Shown one piece after another: positions 61,823 to 64,000 of a stretch of DNA of 64,000 nt. Where the stretch lies: NCBI GenBank assembly GCA_026002975.1, contig BPGJ01000012.1:1-64000 (forward strand). Reading direction: 5' to 3'. Numbering within the stretch: position 1 is the first letter of the stretch; each line of letters starts with the position of its first letter. Position numbers and translations under genes: made by a program. A model generated the notes under the pieces. The model was not told the DNA's origin. It worked only from the letters and a program-made list of their open reading frames with translations, and did not search any database. Source of the stretch: Acidimicrobiia bacterium (GTDB taxonomy: Bacteria; Actinomycetota; Acidimicrobiia; Spongiisociales; ZC4RG35).

Positions 61823-63451
61823 CTAAGAGGAAATACCTTCCTCCCAGGCGGCCCGCAGCGCTCTCCGCATGATCTTGCCGGTGGTGGTGCGGGGAAGGTC
61901 GTCGACGAACCGAACGTGGCGGGGCACCTCGTGGGCGGCGAGACGGACTCGGACGTGGTCCTGCAGCTCGGCGGCCAGCCTGTCGGACGGCTCCATTCCC
62001 GGCCGGAGCACCACGAAGGCTGCGGGCACCTGTCCCCGCAGATCGTCGGGGACACCCACCACGGCACATAGAGCCACCGCGGGGTGTCCCATCAGGCAGT
62101 CCTCGATCTCGCCCGGTCCGATCCGGTATCCCATCGACGAGATCACGTCGTCTTTGCGGCTCACGAACCACAGGTAGCCGTCGGGGTCCTCCATGCCGAG
62201 GTCGCCGGTGAGGAGCCATCCGTCCCGGAACTTCTCGGCGGTGGCGTCCGGACGGTTCCAGTAGCCGAGCATGATCACCGGGTCGGGCGCCGCGACGCAG
62301 ATCTCTCCGACCTCGCCGATCAGCCTCCTGCCCTCTTCGTCCTGGACCTGGACGTCGTGGCCGGGCAAGGGGCGCCCCATCGACCCGGGCCTGACCGGCC
62401 ACACCGACGAGCAGTTGCCCACCACCAGGTTGGCTTCGGTCTGGCCGTAACCCTCGTTGATGGGTGCTCCGAGACCCTCCCGACCCCAGGCCAGCATCTC
62501 CTCCCCGAGCGGCTCCCCGCCGGTGAAGACCGCTCGTAGCCGCAGGCCGGAGGCCCGGGTGACCCCGGCGGCCCGCATCATCTTCAGGGCGGTGGGGGGA
62601 AGGAATGTGAGGGTGACCCGGTGGTCGGCCATCAGGTCGGCGGCCCACTCCGGGTCGAAGTCGTGGTCGGCGGTGAGGACGGTGATGCCGAAGTACCAGG
62701 AGGGAACCAGCACGTCCATCAACCCGCCGATCCACGCCCAGTCGGCCGGGGTCCAGATCAGGTCGTGGCGGTCCCCGGGCCGGCTGCTGGGCAGCGTGGC
62801 GAGGTCTGTGCGGCCTTCCGGGGCCACGTCGGCGAACTCGTAGTAGCACTCGAACCCGGGAAGGTGCCCGAACAGGGACCGGTGGGCGTGGAGAGCCCCT
62901 TTGGGTGGGCCGGTGGTTCCCGAGGTGTAGATCAGATAGGCCGGGTCCTGCGACGACGATTCCACCGGCTGGAACCGGTCGGAGGCCGAGTCCATCATTC
63001 CTTCCAGGTGGTCCCCGGTCACCAGCCGGGGCAGGTCGGGTGCCGCCTCTGCGACCTTGTCGACGTTTTCGGGGCTGACGATCACCGCCTTGGCCCCCGA
63101 GTCGGCCAGCCGGTAGGCGAGAGCGTCGGGTCCGAACAGGGAAGCCAACGGGAGGGACACCCCACCCAGTTTCCAGATCGCCAGATGGGCCACACCGGCG
63201 GCGAGGGACTGGGGAACAACCACCCCCACCCGGTCGCCCTGGACGACCCCCAACCCGGCCAGCACGTTGGCGAGCCGGTTGGAGAGTCGCGACAGGTGCC
63301 CGAACGTGTAGGTGGTGGGGCGGCCTAGGCGGTCGATCGCGATCAGGGCGGGTCGGTGGGCCGGGTGGGCGTCGGAGCAGGCCACCCCGAGGTTGAACCT
63401 CTCGGGGATCCTCCAGGTGAACTGTCGACGCAACGTCTCGTAGTCGGTCAC
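61823..63451 (-). CDS. Acyl-CoA synthetase (AMP-forming), short/medium-chain type
   Basis: 542 residues of the ANL superfamily. P-loop-like LIYTSGTTGPPKGALHAH, DLIWTPADWAWIGGLMDVL (typical for ACSM/propionyl-type synthetases), INEGYGQTEANLVVGN, LLTGDLGMEDPDGYLWFVSRKDDVISSMGYRIGP and the C-terminal catalytic Lys in RTTTGKIMRRALR. Activates a carboxylic acid to its acyl-CoA through an acyl-adenylate; the chain length is not resolvable. Confidence 0.94.
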   Translation of the reverse strand: MTDYETLRRQFTWRIPERFNLGVACSDAHPAHRPALIAIDRLGRPTTYTFGHLSRLSNRLANVLAGLGVVQGDRVGVVVPQSLAAGVAHLAIWKLGGVSLPLASLFGPDALAYRLADSGAKAVIVSPENVDKVAEAAPDLPRLVTGDHLEGMMDSASDRFQPVESSSQDPAYLIYTSGTTGPPKGALHAHRSLFGHLPGFECYYEFADVAPEGRTDLATLPSSRPGDRHDLIWTPADWAWIGGLMDVLVPSWYFGITVLTADHDFDPEWAADLMADHRVTLTFLPPTALKMMRAAGVTRASGLRLRAVFTGGEPLGEEMLAWGREGLGAPINEGYGQTEANLVVGNCSSVWPVRPGSMGRPLPGHDVQVQDEEGRRLIGEVGEICVAAPDPVIMLGYWNRPDATAEKFRDGWLLTGDLGMEDPDGYLWFVSRKDDVISSMGYRIGPGEIEDCLMGHPAVALCAVVGVPDDLRGQVPAAFVVLRPGMEPSDRLAAELQDHVRVRLAAHEVPRHVRFVDDLPRTTTGKIMRRALRAAWEEGISS

Positions 63452-63483
63452 GACCTCAAGTTACCGACGGCATACTGGATGCG

Positions 63484-63873
63484 ATGGCCAGGAACGTGCT
63501 CGGCGGGGAACTGGAACCCTGCTCCTTCGATCCCCTCACCGGCTGGTATCGGGACGGGTCGTGCAACACCGACGACTCCGATGTGGGGAGCCACACCATA
63601 TGCGCGGTCGTGACCCGGGAGTTCCTCGAGCATCAGTTGCGGATCGGCAACGACCTGGTCACTCCCAGGCCCGAGTTCCGATTCCCCGGCCTGCGTCCCG
63701 GCGACCGGTGGTGCGTCACCGCGGCCAACTGGCTGCGGGCCCATCTCGACGGTGCGGCCTGCCCGGTGGTGTTGGCCTCCACCCACGAGCGAGCACTGGA
63801 GATCGTCCCGTTGGAGGTCCTGGAATCGTATTCGGTCGACGTGCCCCCCGACCCGGGTGGTCTGGAGGGGTGA
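63484..63873 (+). CDS. DUF2237 family protein
   Basis: 129 residues with the family signature NVLGGELEPCSFDPLTGWYRDGSCNT and HTICAVVTREFLEHQLRIGNDLVTP, FPGLRPGDRWCVTAANWL, VVLASTHERALEIVPLEVLE. Three conserved cysteines could bind metal. Function unknown. CATACT lies 7 bases before the ATG, so it may be leaderless. After its stop, 127 bases remain to the window edge: a GTG frame overlapping as GTGA runs only 26 codons, and no gene is evident. Confidence 0.88.
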   Translation: MARNVLGGELEPCSFDPLTGWYRDGSCNTDDSDVGSHTICAVVTREFLEHQLRIGNDLVTPRPEFRFPGLRPGDRWCVTAANWLRAHLDGAACPVVLASTHERALEIVPLEVLESYSVDVPPDPGGLEG

Positions 63874-64000
63874 GGTCGGGCAGGTGGTTGTGGCATGCCG
63901 GATACCAGGCGATCGACCGGCACTACGACAGCAGTTCCCGAACCCCTTGACATGGTCCGGATGTCGAGGGATGTTTGGGGGCATGTCGGGGTCGGCTTCC

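Noticed and set aside
59842..62067. A 741-residue open frame on the minus strand opposite gyrA
   Set aside because: It lies mostly antisense to gyrA; only its part near 61.4-61.8 kb belongs to a real gene. High-GC genomes keep long antisense frames open.
63870..63950. 26-codon GTG frame overlapping the DUF2237 stop
   Set aside because: Too short to support, although the GTGA overlap is typical; it may be the start of a frameshifted gene cut by the window edge.
63946..63975. Promoter at the right edge (TTGACA, 17 bases, GATGTT)
   Set aside because: The -35 is perfect but the -10 matches only 3 of 6 and the downstream gene lies outside the window.

Overview
The window is one contiguous stretch of high-GC DNA (roughly two thirds G+C, strong G/C third-position bias) from a member of the Actinomycetota. 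The clearest evidence is the right half, which reproduces the chromosomal origin neighbourhood known from Mycobacterium and Streptomyces: [MviN-type pseudokinase]-sigM-anti-sigma-trxB-trxA-cwlM / parB-parA-rsmG-jag-yidC-yidD-rnpA-rpmH / oriC / dnaA-dnaN-recF-DUF721-gyrB-gyrA-DUF3566. A cis-prenyltransferase that closely resembles mycobacterial Rv1086, a 190-residue dCTP deaminase of the actinobacterial type, and probable leaderless genes fit the same phylum. A deep-branching class such as Acidimicrobiia is my inference and cannot be fixed from this window.

Layout. 0-8 kb: a truncated group-2/primary-type sigma factor, then an oligopeptide ABC transporter operon (XRE-cupin regulator, substrate-binding lipoprotein, permeases B and C, ATPases D and F, DUF1028 protein). 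In that operon the binding-protein gene and part of ATPase D are riddled with frame changes while the permeases are intact. 8-11 kb: small and hypothetical proteins plus tRNA-Gly(CCC). 11-17 kb: pirin, dcd, then rpsF-ssb-rpsR-rplI-dnaB-khtT-khtU on the minus strand. 17-26 kb: metabolic and repair genes (panB, DUF192, nfo, pyrE, thioesterase, uppS-like, DUF1446/AtuA-like, PAQR/hemolysin III, EamA exporter, DUF2007). 25-40 kb: a long minus-strand array holding pilT, the CCA-adding enzyme, an M1 peptidase lipoprotein, argCJBD, argRGH, a haloalkane-dehalogenase-like hydrolase, an EEP-family phosphodiesterase and pepP. The two arginine blocks each start at an identical 18-bp ARG-box-like palindrome; argF is absent. 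40-47 kb: HDAC-like deacetylase, DegV, then the sigM/thioredoxin/CwlM block. 47-61 kb: the oriC core. 61-64 kb: a frameshifted unknown, an acyl-CoA synthetase and DUF2237.

How the genes work together. Many neighbours overlap by 4 bases (ATGA or GTGA), so translation is coupled along long operons. The origin block joins replication initiation (dnaA, dnaN, recF, DUF721), segregation (parAB and a parS-like palindrome inside rsmG), supercoiling (gyrBA), membrane insertion (yidC, yidD), redox balance (trxAB) and control of cell-wall synthesis (pseudokinase and CwlM-like proteins). Both cell-wall regulators look catalytically dead, and the pseudokinase is a free-standing gene instead of being fused to the MurJ flippase as in mycobacteria.

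Caution. At least five genes outside the transporter (pirin, dcd, khtT, argH and the unknown at 61.2 kb) carry one single-base frame change each, several in or next to homopolymers. I read most of these as probable consensus errors, but the sequence alone cannot prove it. I found no CRISPR array, prophage, insertion sequence or recognisable defence island.
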